Shown here: piece by piece, positions 1-10,973 of the stretch | Layout of the letters: each line of letters begins with the position of its first letter | Numbering within the stretch: position 1 is the first letter of the stretch | NCBI GenBank assembly: GCA_022539475.1 | Contig: VCMS01000359.1 | Location: 30,234-94,233 of the forward strand | Origin: Gracilaria domingensis | Lineage: Eukaryota > Rhodophyta > Florideophyceae > Gracilariales > Gracilariaceae | Direction: 5' to 3' | DNA: 64,000 bases | The notes under the pieces: model-generated | What the model was told of the DNA's origin: nothing | What the model saw: only the letters and a program-made list of their open reading frames with translations | Database searches by the model: none | Position numbers and translations under genes: made by a program

Positions 1-981
1 AAGCTTGTTTCACCAGAAACTGCATTTGTTCGCGATTCTGACTGCAAGAAATTCGTCACTGACGCGCGTGGAATCATCTGGACCGTAGCTCAAAACAGGT
101 CAGCATATAAACCTTACGCAGTTACTGGGGGTGCATTGCTAGGCGATGCTTTTGATCCCTAAACTGGGGCCCTCTATGTACGCGACTCTACACATGGCAT
201 TCTTCGGGTGCCGCCCGATCCGAGCAAAGCTCATACAGAGATTGTGGCTCCTGCATTGTCGTCCGATCCATTAGATGAAATCACCTATTGCGATGACGTA
301 CATGTAACCTCTGATGGGAAAGTGTACTTCACATCTGTCACCAAGCTGTTCCCACAACGCGACATGCATATCCCTCATTCTAACACGTACGGAACATATG
401 TCTCAGACGTCTTGTACGGCTCTCCATCTGTGCGCCTACTTCTGTATGATCCAGAAACAATGGAAACCACACAACTTGCAGACGGTATAGCCTTTGCCAA
501 CGGAATTGCGGTACATCCTAGCGGCAACTACGCTCTCTTTGCAGAAACTACGACCATGAAAATTTGGAAGGTATGGCTCCGAGGTGACAAGTGTGGCGAG
601 AGACAAGTGCTGGTAGAACTGCTAGGTTTTCCTGATGGAATCTCATATGACTCTGTGGGAAAGCAGTTTTGGGTAACCCTCTACGGCGTCTGTCTCTTGC
701 AGATGCTAGTTTTTGGCGAGGGTCGTCCAGAAATTGGCAAGGGTCGTCCAGTAAATTTTTTGAAAAAATATCGAGATCAATTATTTCAAAATCTGCAGAT
801 AATTGCTTGGGTCGTCCAGAATCGCTGTGCAGTAAATACTGGTGGGTTTTCCACTCGTGCTAGTTCTTTAGTCGAGGGCTACCTGAACTGTATTTCGCGA
901 AGCCTAGGTTCAGTTTCCATTAAGGTGCACATTACACGATACCTTCTGCGGAATGATACCCTGCAACGCATGGAATACTAG
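1..981 (+). pseudogene. strictosidine synthase-like / SMP-30-type beta-propeller gene, broken and cut by the window edge
   Basis: Frame 1 is open from base 1 apart from one TAA at 160-162, between the segments ending AFDP and starting TGALYV. The downstream part has the hallmarks of the strictosidine-synthase-like (APMAP/SMP-30) propeller family: LLLYDPETMETTQLADG, FANGIAVHPSG, LFAETT, IWKVWLRG, GFPDGISYD, FWVTLYG. Members act as lactonases or esterase-like hydrolases; only a minority make strictosidine. After about 700 the match becomes poor: the decamer GGTCGTCCAG occurs three times (721, 742, 810) and the reading looks degenerate, but the last residues (GYLNCISRSLGS..ITRYLL) resemble the family's C-terminal end, so the gene probably ends at 981. 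The 5' end lies outside the window. I read it as a pseudogene. An intron or sequencing error around 160 is the alternative. Confidence 0.7.
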
Positions 982-1184
982 TGCTAGTACAGATGATGCC
1001 CATTATGAAATCATACCGTTTTATTCGTATCTATTCTTCTATCGACCGCTTCTGCTAACCACTACTTCGCTATATTACATGTACCATTTCCCCATGATGG
1101 ATCGGGTGTAGGCGCAATCTGCGGCAGATGCCGCAGAGGGCACCTGCACCAAATTGCGGTAACGGTAGAACACATACGCACTCC

Positions 1185-1261
1185 GAGAGGATGAGGCGCG
1201 AAGCGCCTCATCCTCTCCGTTCGTCATGTAGGGAACCATGCCCAGATGCATGGTTCCCTAC
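1185..1261. repeat. two adjacent perfect hairpins
   Basis: Hairpin one spans 1185-1217, with 15-nt arms (GAGAGGATGAGGCGC and its complement) around a GAA loop. Hairpin two spans 1228-1261, with 14-nt arms (GTAGGGAACCATGC and its complement) around a short loop. Both are free of mismatches and only ten bases apart. No gene overlaps them. They may be terminal structures of a mobile element or fold in RNA; neither is shown by the sequence. Confidence 0.85.
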
Positions 1262-1315
1262 TTGAGAAACCTGCACCTGCAACTCGTGAGCTACGTACGC
1301 ATCAAAAGTCATTTA

Positions 1316-1455
1316 CCTGTATACGCAAGCGGAAAGTATCCATAAGTTAGTCAATGATCCGTTGGATACATTTGAAATGCGATGGAACGTACCATTGATA
1401 AAGCAAAACAGAAACGTTGCGCTAGAAAAGTCGAGGGACCTAGTAACTCGCAAAA
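1316..1455 (+). repeat. direct repeat, copy A (about 140 bp)
   Basis: This segment, from CCTGTATACGCAAGC to CTAGTAACTCGCAAAA, recurs at 1689-1829 with only a handful of differences. Short basic ORFs run through it but resemble no known protein. The rest of 982-2411 has no recognisable gene. Confidence 0.9.
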
Positions 1456-1688
1456 TGAAAAAGAAGAAGGAAAGGGATCGGTTAGATTACCAGCCCACCA
1501 TCATCGTAAAGCGCGAAAGGTGTCGAAGCGAGAACTCACAACCAAGGACACCAAGAATGCCCATGCAGCAAACATACCTCAAGATGCGATAAACGAAAGA
1601 GCAGCCTATGTCCCAACCAAGTACCAGAATCGCCTATCCCGAACAGCCAGAGATCGATCTTGAGAGACGAAATGAAATTGGTCGTTTT

Positions 1689-1829
1689 CCTGTATACGCA
1701 AGCAGAAAGTATCCATAAGTTAGTCAATGCTCCGTTGGATACAGTTGAAATGCGATAGAACGTACCATTGATAAGAGCAAAACAGAAACGTTGCGCTAGA
1801 AAAGTCGAGGGACCTAGTAACTCGCAAAA
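1689..1829 (+). repeat. direct repeat, copy B (about 141 bp)
   Basis: Second copy of the 1316-1455 sequence in the same orientation, 373 bp downstream. It differs by a few substitutions and one inserted base. Possibly remains of terminal direct repeats of a small element or a local tandem duplication. Confidence 0.9.
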
Positions 1830-2078
1830 GTAACCCAAAGCCTTTTTCCTGCCGTTTACATGTCGCAGAGCGCGAAGAGACGTGGTGAGGATTGGTTAGT
1901 TTAGAACAAAGATACGTAGAAGGAAATGGAAGCACGTACGAAAAGACTGCATGGAATACATTCGTGAGATACGGATGCTGTCCGCTTTATGGAGGCGTCC
2001 GACGAGGGCGGAGAAAGAGAATGAGGTACGCTTCATGTCCGCTTAATGGAATCCATTCTCAGCACGCTACTTCGTAAT

Positions 2079-2142
2079 CCGTCGTACTTTTTTCCGCCCT
2101 CGAACTTCGTAGCGAGTGCGAGGGCGGAAAAACGTACGACGG
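2079..2142. repeat. 24-bp inverted repeat (hairpin)
   Basis: Arms at 2079-2102 and 2119-2142 (CCGTCGTAC...CCGCCCTCG) pair with one mismatch around a 16-nt loop. It lies about 270 bp upstream of the transposase gene start and could be an end or subterminal structure of that element. Confidence 0.8.
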
Positions 2143-2411
2143 AGCGGAGTAGAACGCGAGGATGGCACGGATCACGACGGTAACAAAAGGTCGGACGTCG
2201 GACGGGCAGGGGCGGCGGCGGAGGGAAGAGATTTATTTTTCTGTGCGAGATTGGACAAGTGTACAGCGTACAACGTTGGGAAACCAGAGGTTTATAACCA
2301 GTGGTAGATAATACGAGAAGTACACCCTTGTGTTGAGGTCGACGTGTACCTACGTTCCTTTTTGAACGAAAGCACGTGATCTAAATTCAAAATATATTCT
2401 CCGTTCTCACC

Positions 2412-5400
2412 ATGACGTCGATCTTGACTGTCACTCGACCTCCTTCTCCCTTCTTACGACGTTCTCTTGCAGTCTTTGTCGTCGTTTCTCGTTCTTTTCT
2501 TCTTCCCATGGTCTACTACTGTACACATAAGAAGCGTGGGTGCCCCTTCGTTACTCGCCGAGGAGTCTTATCTCTTCAACAGCATGTCAACCATTGCCCG
2601 TTTCGTCTGAAAGCAGCGCTGGGAGACGACAATAGCCGGGCCATTCGGAGAAGCAAGCGTCTCAAGCTTTCCGCGCCCGCGCCTGCATCTTCCGAAACGG
2701 TCACTGCCCCTTGTCGCCTTCCAGAGCCTCCAGTGTCCGAGGACATCGTCGACCCCACTCCGTGCGCCCCTCCCATTCCGGACACTTCGCATTGTGTTTC
2801 TCCTTCCCCGGGTCCCGCGTCATTAGAGCGAGAACACGGAAGCAGTTCCCGCCCAGTGCCTTCTGAGGAGGCCCTTGGTGATTTGCATATGGATTATCTC
2901 ACGGTTTGTCTGGCTTCAGTAGCTTTCAACCTTGGTCATCGTGAGGCGGACGAGCTAATTGGGCTACTTCGGGACCCGCGATTCTCGCAAAAGCGATTCA
3001 ACGAGACCATAACAAGTTCCAAGCGCTGTACAGAACTGAAGAACGCCATTTTCGAACGATACGCCTCAAAGGACTGTTTCAATCGCAGAACTGTCTCGCC
3101 AGAAGGATGTACGTTCAGCGCCACCCTCTACACGAGAGACCCCGTTCAGACACTTGTGAAACAGCTCCAGTTGGCTAACAACGAAAACACATTCTTCCAC
3201 CCTATACCTCAGACCCACTCCACGAAAATATCTCACCCCATGTCCGGCTCTCTCGCAAGAGACGCCACCTCAAAACTTAAGGAAATGGTCATGGGCTCTT
3301 TGGATAGTAGAATAGTGTGGTACTCTCAAGAAATAAGTTACAGTGAATCTTTCGTAGGTCTTCTGCAGGTATACACCGATAAGTCTTCAACAACTCTAAA
3401 GCAAACATCGGTTACCGCCTATCCTCTTCACCTCATATTTCTCAACTTCTCCGACGAGCTTCGCCGTAAGTGTATCCGTGATGACCTCACAGTAGTGGCA
3501 TACTTCCCTACCACACTGATCGAGGTTTCCGCATCTGAAGCAGATGCAATGCCATTTGTTTCTAGCAAGTCTCTACGCCAGTCCAGGATGCAAATCCTTC
3601 AAGAATCTCTTCGTCAAGTCCTGGAGCCCATTCTAAATCTCACGCAGAAAGGTTTTCAGTTCATCGGCGAAGACAAAATAAGTCGAGTTTGCCATCCTCT
3701 GCTTGCAAGTTATTGTGCGGATATTCCTGAGGCTAAGGACATTCTGTCCATTCTTCATGGGACCAAAACGGAAAGCCCGTGTCATAGATGCAAAGCCCCT
3801 CGCTCATCTTTATGCAGTCCTATTCCCACCTCATTCAACGGACGTTCTCAAAAGCACACGAAAAGCATCCGAAAGACATACACAGCTATCTTGCAACATG
3901 CACAAAAAGACGAGGCGGAAAGACGTCCACGTCGTGCGAGGGAGAGGAGATCTCAAGCGGATACTCTGATGCGTTCAAATTCCATATCTCTCATTCCTTT
4001 GTTCCTCGAAACTTCCGTAAGCCTTGGAATGATCCCGGGATTGTCTCCATACAGTCTGTTCTCATCCGAACCATTACACAACTTGCATCTCGGCATCTCA
4101 AAGTTGATAAAAACGGCCACAATCGAGAGACTGCAGTCAGACACCCTGTGCACCACAATAGGAACATCTGCATCGCGTTCATTTCGAACGATACGCACCC
4201 AACTCCTCAACCATGCAAACGCAATTCTAGCTGCCATAGAACGCGACTCTCCTGCCAAAGGTTTACATATCGATTTCTCCACGCAGGAGAAAGGCAAATC
4301 TTTGAATGGTATCTTCACGAAAGACGGTCTCCGTGGAATGCTGGAGGCCAAAAACTACAAAGCACTTGACATGGTCTTTCCCTTCACAGGAGCATTCTTT
4401 GACATATGCTGTGGAGAACAGGACGTTGCCCCAATCACAACCGTTTTCTCTCAGTACTGGGACTTGCTCTCGACCTTATTCAGATACAATCGTGACCCGT
4501 ATTGGACTGAAAGCTCTCTCCTGTGTCTTAGTTCGGAGATTGAAGCCTTCAAGCGTTCCGCAACAAAGACTCTGGCGGATTTTCATCCCCCCAGACTGAG
4601 AACTCTGAAGTTTCATCTTCTCGATCATCTCGTGGACGATATTCGCCGTCTGGGAAGTATCAAGTACTACGACGCAGGCATATACGACCATGCACACCTG
4701 CTATTTAAGAGACACTACAAAAAGACGTCCAGAAGAACAGCAACGGCTGTGGAGGAGACTATTCGCTCCATTGAGCACGGACATGTTAGAAAGCAATGGA
4801 ATGGCAATACTCCTTACCAGCGTAATGCAGGTTTACCAGGAACTTCCACACAGCTTCCTCGGTTTGCAATGAGAGGGCGTTCTTTCACTTTACGAGCTCT
4901 TCAACATTGTGTTTCAAGTATGTCCAGTTCAAAAACATGGACTGCTGTTAGAGAAATGTTCTCAAGTACGGACACAAGGTCGATTCTTGATCAAATTGGT
5001 GAACAGGCCCTTCCTCCTTTCCTCAGTCTCGTGAAAGAAACACTGGATGAGCACTCTATTACATACTTCCCAGAAAAGACAAGGATAACTCTGGTGAATT
5101 CGGCCCTCGTGAAAGGCGGTTTCGTTCCGACTCTTGAACACTTCGATTCGTCTTCTAAGGCACTTAAGCTGGGACGACCCAAATACCGCATCATCCAACG
5201 TGTCTTCGCTTCTCCAGCATTTGGTCCCAGTAGAAAGCCAAAGTTTTCCACTGTATTGGTAAGCGGAGAAGATTCAGAGACTTGGGCTGCCCAGGTAGTC
5301 GCTCTGATTCGAATATCTCTCCTTGATTCTGCACTTACCGCACCAGAGGTGGCATTCGTCCGGTATTTCGAGGTTTTACCCCCCGCAACAAACATCGACC

Positions 5401-5687
5401 ACATATTGAAATGCATATCTTTACGGTGGGCTACAAACGATGAAAAGAACCACACTCTTCCGTTCCCTCGTCATTCCAAAGCGGAGACTATCGTAGAGTT
5501 AACTCCTTGGTACGGGATGGTTCCGGCTTCTGCACTACAGGGAACTGTCCATGTTGTTCGATCAAACTACCCTGCTCCACCTTTTTGTCCTCCACTTCAA
5601 TGCTTTCAACACCGATTCTACATCAATCGATTCTATCATGATTCAGATGAAGGACCAACTGAGCACGTTGATCTTGTACAGCCTTAA
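2412..5687 (+). CDS. Plavaka/CACTA-like DDE transposase
   Basis: An uninterrupted 1091-codon ORF. Near the N terminus is a Cys/His cluster (YYCTHKKRGCPF..QQHVNHC) that looks like a DNA-binding zinc finger. The catalytic region has features of Plavaka/CACTA-type transposases: FVGLLQVYTDKSSTTLK with the first acidic residue, a short Pro/Tyr segment (TAYPLHLIFLNF), LEPILNL, ASYCADIPEAKD with a second Asp, and a CHRCKAP cysteine pair. The C-terminal third contains the EPLHNLHLGISK segment often seen in this group. It would cut and paste its own element in the nucleus. The first ATG is at 2412; the in-frame ATG at 2511, just before the zinc finger, is an equally good start because the first 33 residues look non-conserved. 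No stop or frameshift is seen, so it may still be active. Family assignment is from motif memory, not a search. Confidence 0.75.
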   Translation: MTSILTVTRPPSPFLRRSLAVFVVVSRSFLLPMVYYCTHKKRGCPFVTRRGVLSLQQHVNHCPFRLKAALGDDNSRAIRRSKRLKLSAPAPASSETVTAPCRLPEPPVSEDIVDPTPCAPPIPDTSHCVSPSPGPASLEREHGSSSRPVPSEEALGDLHMDYLTVCLASVAFNLGHREADELIGLLRDPRFSQKRFNETITSSKRCTELKNAIFERYASKDCFNRRTVSPEGCTFSATLYTRDPVQTLVKQLQLANNENTFFHPIPQTHSTKISHPMSGSLARDATSKLKEMVMGSLDSRIVWYSQEISYSESFVGLLQVYTDKSSTTLKQTSVTAYPLHLIFLNFSDELRRKCIRDDLTVVAYFPTTLIEVSASEADAMPFVSSKSLRQSRMQILQESLRQVLEPILNLTQKGFQFIGEDKISRVCHPLLASYCADIPEAKDILSILHGTKTESPCHRCKAPRSSLCSPIPTSFNGRSQKHTKSIRKTYTAILQHAQKDEAERRPRRARERRSQADTLMRSNSISLIPLFLETSVSLGMIPGLSPYSLFSSEPLHNLHLGISKLIKTATIERLQSDTLCTTIGTSASRSFRTIRTQLLNHANAILAAIERDSPAKGLHIDFSTQEKGKSLNGIFTKDGLRGMLEAKNYKALDMVFPFTGAFFDICCGEQDVAPITTVFSQYWDLLSTLFRYNRDPYWTESSLLCLSSEIEAFKRSATKTLADFHPPRLRTLKFHLLDHLVDDIRRLGSIKYYDAGIYDHAHLLFKRHYKKTSRRTATAVEETIRSIEHGHVRKQWNGNTPYQRNAGLPGTSTQLPRFAMRGRSFTLRALQHCVSSMSSSKTWTAVREMFSSTDTRSILDQIGEQALPPFLSLVKETLDEHSITYFPEKTRITLVNSALVKGGFVPTLEHFDSSSKALKLGRPKYRIIQRVFASPAFGPSRKPKFSTVLVSGEDSETWAAQVVALIRISLLDSALTAPEVAFVRYFEVLPPATNIDHILKCISLRWATNDEKNHTLPFPRHSKAETIVELTPWYGMVPASALQGTVHVVRSNYPAPPFCPPLQCFQHRFYINRFYHDSDEGPTEHVDLVQP

Positions 5688-5844
5688 ACATTAAGGGCTC
5701 CATCCTCTACATGTTCACCTTGTGGTGCCTTTTCTTGTGATCCTGTGTTAATTCCGAAATCGTTCATGTCCATTTCCTTGAACTCCATATCCCCTTCCTC
5801 GCATTCACCAACGAAGCAATCGCTAATAGACCCCAATCTTCGGC

Positions 5845-8078
5845 TCACACTGTCAATAAAAATTGTTCTTTCACAGTGAGGTAAAGTCCTCCGTTCGACG
5901 GCATTCGATATCCAAATGTAGCCTCTCTCATGTCATTACCAAGAACCTTAGTCCAATCTTCCGTTGTCGTTCCAAAATTATGAAACTCGCTGGAATTGGT
6001 CCTCAAGACACGTTGCCTAACATCCCCCAGAACATTCCTTAAACACAGAGGTAGCAGTTCGGCAAACTTCTTTGTAAACAGTTTCTGTCTCTGGCCACCC
6101 CTTGACACATTCGTACTTAGAAGGCTCACAACCGTCAACACCCAAGCGTCCAAACGTGCGAGCAACAGTATTGTGCCATCTAAAAAGGTGCCCGTATCCT
6201 TGTCTTCCACATCATACCCAATAAACTCCTTCAGCACTTGTACCACGACACGGTTTCGGAAGAACAAGTCTTGATCTTCCGTCGGCATATCCTCGACATT
6301 GTCCGCATTGGAGTACTTTAGACGAACAAATGGGGCTTTTCTCCACCATGAAGTGTTCGGTACACCATTTTCGTCAACACGCAGTATGTTCTCCTGCGCT
6401 TCCTTCAACTGCATTGTGAGTTCGTCAGCATTCTCTTCTACCAGCTTTGTTCTTCTCCAAATCAGATCGTACCCCAGGAGCAGAAATAGTTTATCCCTCG
6501 TATTTCTCTTACGAACGCCCACGACGTCACTCATGGTCTGCCGCATTCTCTGCCTAAGGCACATATCTGCACAAAGTTCCAGTATACACCTGTCGGTAAG
6601 AGATGCTTTTCTAATACCTTCCCAGCTCAACTCCTTCAACTCGCTTTCAACCATTTTCTTCAGCAAAGCATTTGGCCCCCCCTCTACCGACGGTGTGAAC
6701 ATGCCAAAACTGCCCAAGAGCTCCACGGGGTTTTTAGGAACCATGTATGAACCACCTTCCTCCGGCTCAATAAGCCCTTCCCCACTCTCAGTTGCGTCTT
6801 CCACCTTCTCGGCACGGTTACCCCAATTTCGGGTGAGCGACTCACCTTCGAGCCATAGCTCACTTGTTTCTCTCCTTGCCCACGTCAGCATGTTGTGATA
6901 CACTGCTCGAGCAACCACTCGAAACTCGTCGCACACCTCAATTTTATGCTTCTTTCGACCTGTCTGCCCAGGTTCACCAGCACGTGTACTCCTATCTCCC
7001 TCCTGTTTCAGTGCCCCTCTTAGCCCTTCAATGACTAGATCCTTCTCTTCAAGCCTCTTTTTCAAAGCCGTACTCTGCTCTTGGGCGACCTTCACTAGAA
7101 TTCCCCGAACCATCAAGTCCTCTTGTAGCGTCTTAACCTTTTCTTTCAAGCAATTCAGTTCATTTAAAAGATCAGGTCTGTTCATAGAGCTTGAATTCAC
7201 ACCAGTTTGGATATCTTCCGTTATTTCCCTAGCTTCTTCGGCGACAGGCCCCGGTAATGCCGCAGGATTCGGTGTTATTTCGTTATCGGAACTATCCTCA
7301 TGTGCCATAGCCTTAGACACGAGAGGCTGCAGGCATTCTGTGTCCACCCTTGGCACGGCTCCGAGCTCCAACTCCCGTTTCTGTCCTCCTCCATGGCATG
7401 GTATATCAGATGAATTGGGCCTCGTACGAGCTGCAACGGCCCCCGTTCTGGAAAGAGGGGAAGATCGAAAAGTAACTCGTCTATCAGTTGTCTCTCGATT
7501 TCTTATTGTCTTTCTTCCTTGTCCGGACCCATTGCGAGGCATGATACGGTTCATAGCGGCCCCAGTTCTAGAAGACAGGGATGGACGTGACGATCTTAAT
7601 ATACTAGGGCTCTCACGACTTCTCGTCATTGTCCCTTGTTGTCCAGATCCACTGGGCGGCGTAACCCGCGCCCCAGTAGCTCCGGTCTTCGATATCGGCC
7701 GGGGACATGAAGGTTTTGGTGTCATACGAACCTCTTCGGTTCCAGTTGTCATGCCCTCCTGTCCTGACCCGCTGGGCCGAGTTACCTCATCTTCTTGAGG
7801 AGCAGAGACAGATGCACGATTTGCATTATCGGCAGTTGACGGCACGACCTCGTTCGCTGATCCACGAATTCTTGACGCAATCCCGAAGACGCTCCGCTGC
7901 GAGATGGGCGAGAGAGTCCTGTAGAAGGACGCTCACTGACTCTCTCCTTCGTCGAGGACAACTTCCGTTTAGGAAGTGCGGTGGTTGTAGCCTGATTCGT
8001 ATCATCCGATGCTCTTCTCTTCTTCTGTCGACTCTTGTTCCGATGCGTACTATTTCGCTTTCTCGGCGTTATACCCAT
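5845..8078 (-). CDS. coiled-coil protein of the mobile-element block, with one frameshift
   Basis: The 666-codon main frame starts at 7845. The natural start is probably the ATG at 8078 (MGITPRKRNS, very basic), with a frame change near 7800-7860. The N-terminal third has imperfect repeats of about 40 residues built around GSGQ followed by a TGA-type segment (three to four copies), Ser/Arg/Pro-rich and disordered. Around residues 220-290 of the main frame is a leucine-rich coiled coil (LLNELNCLKEKVKTLQEDL, then LKKRLEEKDLVIEGL). The C-terminal half is globular-looking with no family I recognise. It is convergent with the transposase and lies directly downstream of the methyltransferase-SET gene on the same strand. 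I infer a nuclear accessory protein of the element; no function can be assigned. The frame change could be an intron, a mutation or a sequence error. Confidence 0.55.
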
Positions 8079-8324
8079 GTTGTGGAGATAAACAGGGTAA
8101 TGAAACGAAATTGTTGGGGAGGGGGGAGGGGGTGGGGGGGGGTGCATGGTTCAGATATTCCGGGAGACTCCGCAGTTCCTGCTTTTTAGGAATTTGAGGT
8201 GCCCAATGGGTCGCAAATATCGCCGTTACAGATGAAGAGCTCCAGTGTACATGTACAACAACGCGTATTGCAGGCAGCTGCAACACTCACAAGCATATTT
8301 ACTTTCTATTGGTACTGAACTCAT

Positions 8325-10907
8325 CTATTGCTCCAATGTCAGAGCCCAGTCCCAGGCGTACTGCTCTCCGTAGTTGAAATACAACTCTTCGCCCCTCTCA
8401 ATATCTCTTACAGCTCTACAACGAAGTAGAGCATAGTTAGAAAGGTCTGACTTGAACTGTATCACGGACTTCGCTTCCACGACCTGCACATTGGCACTTC
8501 GAGTCCTGTTTGACCGGGGCTCCGATAAATCGGGATCCCCGGCATGATATCCGGCGTTGTTAATGTAGCCCCCGATACAAAAAGGCGCCGGGACAATGTA
8601 GACTTCGCTCTCCTTTCTATCCTGAGCCTGTCCTGGTCTGTTCCTCAGGTGCAGAAACTCCGTACCAGTCACAGTGACCATCATAGAAAACAACTTGTAC
8701 CGCACTGGAGTTGCTCCGAGACAGCCACTTCCATACGTTAAGTGTCTTTCTTTCCGGTTCGTCAGATCCGTGTATACCAAAGTTCCATAGAAATGACAGA
8801 TAGTTTCCCCAGCCAATATCTTATGTTCCGTGAACACCCCCATACCAGCACGGGGATGTCGAATCTTAGAAGATGCTATATGTAAGCGATAGCGATTGGC
8901 TTCAACAGTCAACAGCATATGCATATCCATAAGATTCAGAGCTCCTCGGTACTTCCCCTCCCAAAGATCTACAGTACGCTGTCCACACTTCTCGACAAAG
9001 TCCCAGTCCTTCCAGTATCTTCCTAGGAACTGAGTAATATGTCCAGGCATCACTTGGTACTGGGGGTAACCAAATGGAGCCTCCCATTCAAGCCGACCTC
9101 GGTCCCGATGTGGAACCCGTTCATAGGTCGTTGAAGCCGCATCCACCACCTCCTGTTCAACCAGGATGTCATTCTTCCCCCCGCGAATAACTTCGGCCAT
9201 AAGAGTCGTTAGATGGTGCTTCGCATGGCTGAAACATGGCCTATTCTTCTCGCACCCCAAGAACTTCCTATGCTTTGTCAGCGATAGGCACGCCATACCC
9301 GTAGAAAAAGTTCCCGCGAACATGTCCATGACAAGATCACCCGGTCTTGTGAAGCGACATATCAACTCCTTCATCAACTCCCTCGACTTCTGCTCCGGTC
9401 TTATGTACTGCCCACCTGGTACTGAACTACCTGGCTCATGTACCTTCCATGTCAACCACTCCCCCGCTCTCGGTTTGGGCACCCGGTCAATTACATTCCT
9501 GTTAGCCGGGAAAGTGGAAGGAATGAAATTGTTCTCCTCAAATGGAGTAAGACTGGCTTCCTCCGATGGTCGCAATCCACGCTTCACCCCATGAACGGCG
9601 TACTCCGTTACGGGCTATATCCCAAACTTCCGTGGATTCCCTCCAACATTACTGCGATCCCGGATGAACACCAGTGGATTCGCATCCACTTTAAACGAAG
9701 GCATGAGTTCTGGTTTACCTTCGCTTCCAGCTTCATCTTTCGTACTCGCCGTTTCCGAAAGTATCCTGTGCCACACATGAAACTGTGCCATGGCACAGAA
9801 TATAATGAAGTGCCCACCTGACCGAAGCGCGGAACTTATTAAGTCAGCCGTACGGATCATGTCTTCCTCACTGAAGACATCGTGACCACTATTCCGTTTG
9901 TTCCTCTTCCTTCGAGTGTTAAAGGGAGGGTCTGTTAGGACAAGCTGTGCCTCACCCCATAAAATCTCACTCTGATTCACAAACGTTTCGTGTGTGTGCC
10001 TCAGGTCCTTCATGTCACAGTTGTACGCTACAAAGTGTGACTTTCTCATCCCCTTCCACACCTTGTCCATATTCATTCGAAGGAGACTGGATATCCCCTT
10101 CATGGGCGGCTCAATACCAGTCTTTTGGATGTTGTAACCGGCAACCCGAGATTCATGCTCCGCAAGATTCACCGGCTTCTCGAACTCGTCGCTATCGGAG
10201 CTCACGAGGTTCATATACTCTCGACGAGGTGGGGGTGGGGCAGACTTGGTCGAAGAAGGTTCGGCATTACCGGAAGTTTTAGGGGTTTTCGTCAGTTCAA
10301 TATCAGGTTTCGCGTGAATGCCGACATGGAACCCTGCCGCATGACGCATATCCTGTATCGGTTTCCATAGCAACTCCGAAAACTTCTGAAATCGAGCAGG
10401 CAACTCACCGGAGTCAGAGCTAGATACGGTATCCATCCGTATCTCCGAAAACTCTATCCAGTTCCTCATCTGATCAACCCGTAAGCTATAGAGGCTATCG
10501 TGGGTGCATATGGTTTCGAGGTCTGTCAAAAACTCCTTAGCCAGTATTCGCAGGTTTGTATCGCATTCATCACTCAAGGTCTCCACCGATCCACTAGTAC
10601 TGCTCTGTGGCACATCCTTTGTGTTGAATCGAGTACTCTGGCTCGGCGGGGCATAACCAGACTCCCGTGTCTCTAGCGCTGTATACTTCAACGTCTGCAT
10701 ATTCATGTAAATGTATGGTTTCACCATGTGCTGAACGTTCGTGTATCCAAGATGAGCCGCAAAACAACTCCATGCCCATACGACCTCACTGATAGCGAAT
10801 CCCAGTCGATCACAGTTGTCTTTGGAGAACGACGTAAAAGTGGGTATGTACACAGATGGTGCATGGTTCACTTTTCGTTTCTTTTTCGGTTGTTTCTTCT
10901 TCATCAT
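8325..10907 (-). CDS. DNA methyltransferase (beta-class amino-MTase motifs) fused to a SET domain; one in-frame stop
   Basis: Start chosen at the ATG ATG at 10907. The first residues include PKKKRKV (residues 7-13), a classical nuclear localisation signal. About residue 326 is LTDPPFN, the catalytic DPPF/Y motif of N6-adenine or N4-cytosine DNA methyltransferases. About residue 528 comes LVMDMFAGTFSTGMA, the SAM-binding motif. This IV-before-I order is that of beta-class enzymes. The C-terminal 180 residues form a SET domain: AGMGVFTEHKILAGETICHFYG, GGYINNAGYHAG and EELYFNYGEQY; the usual NHS is replaced by INNAG. A single TAG at 9615-9617 (codon 431) separates the two methyltransferase motifs, with the frame intact on both sides, so the copy is either a recent pseudogene, read through, or mis-sequenced. 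The base N at 10933 lies just upstream. It is divergent from the ParB/oxygenase genes across the palindrome at 11474-12832. Confidence 0.7.
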
Positions 10908-10973
10908 CGGATGTTGTCGTTCTCTCCCATTATNTGGCCGAGGTATGAATAAGTAATACGACCTCAAATGGGT

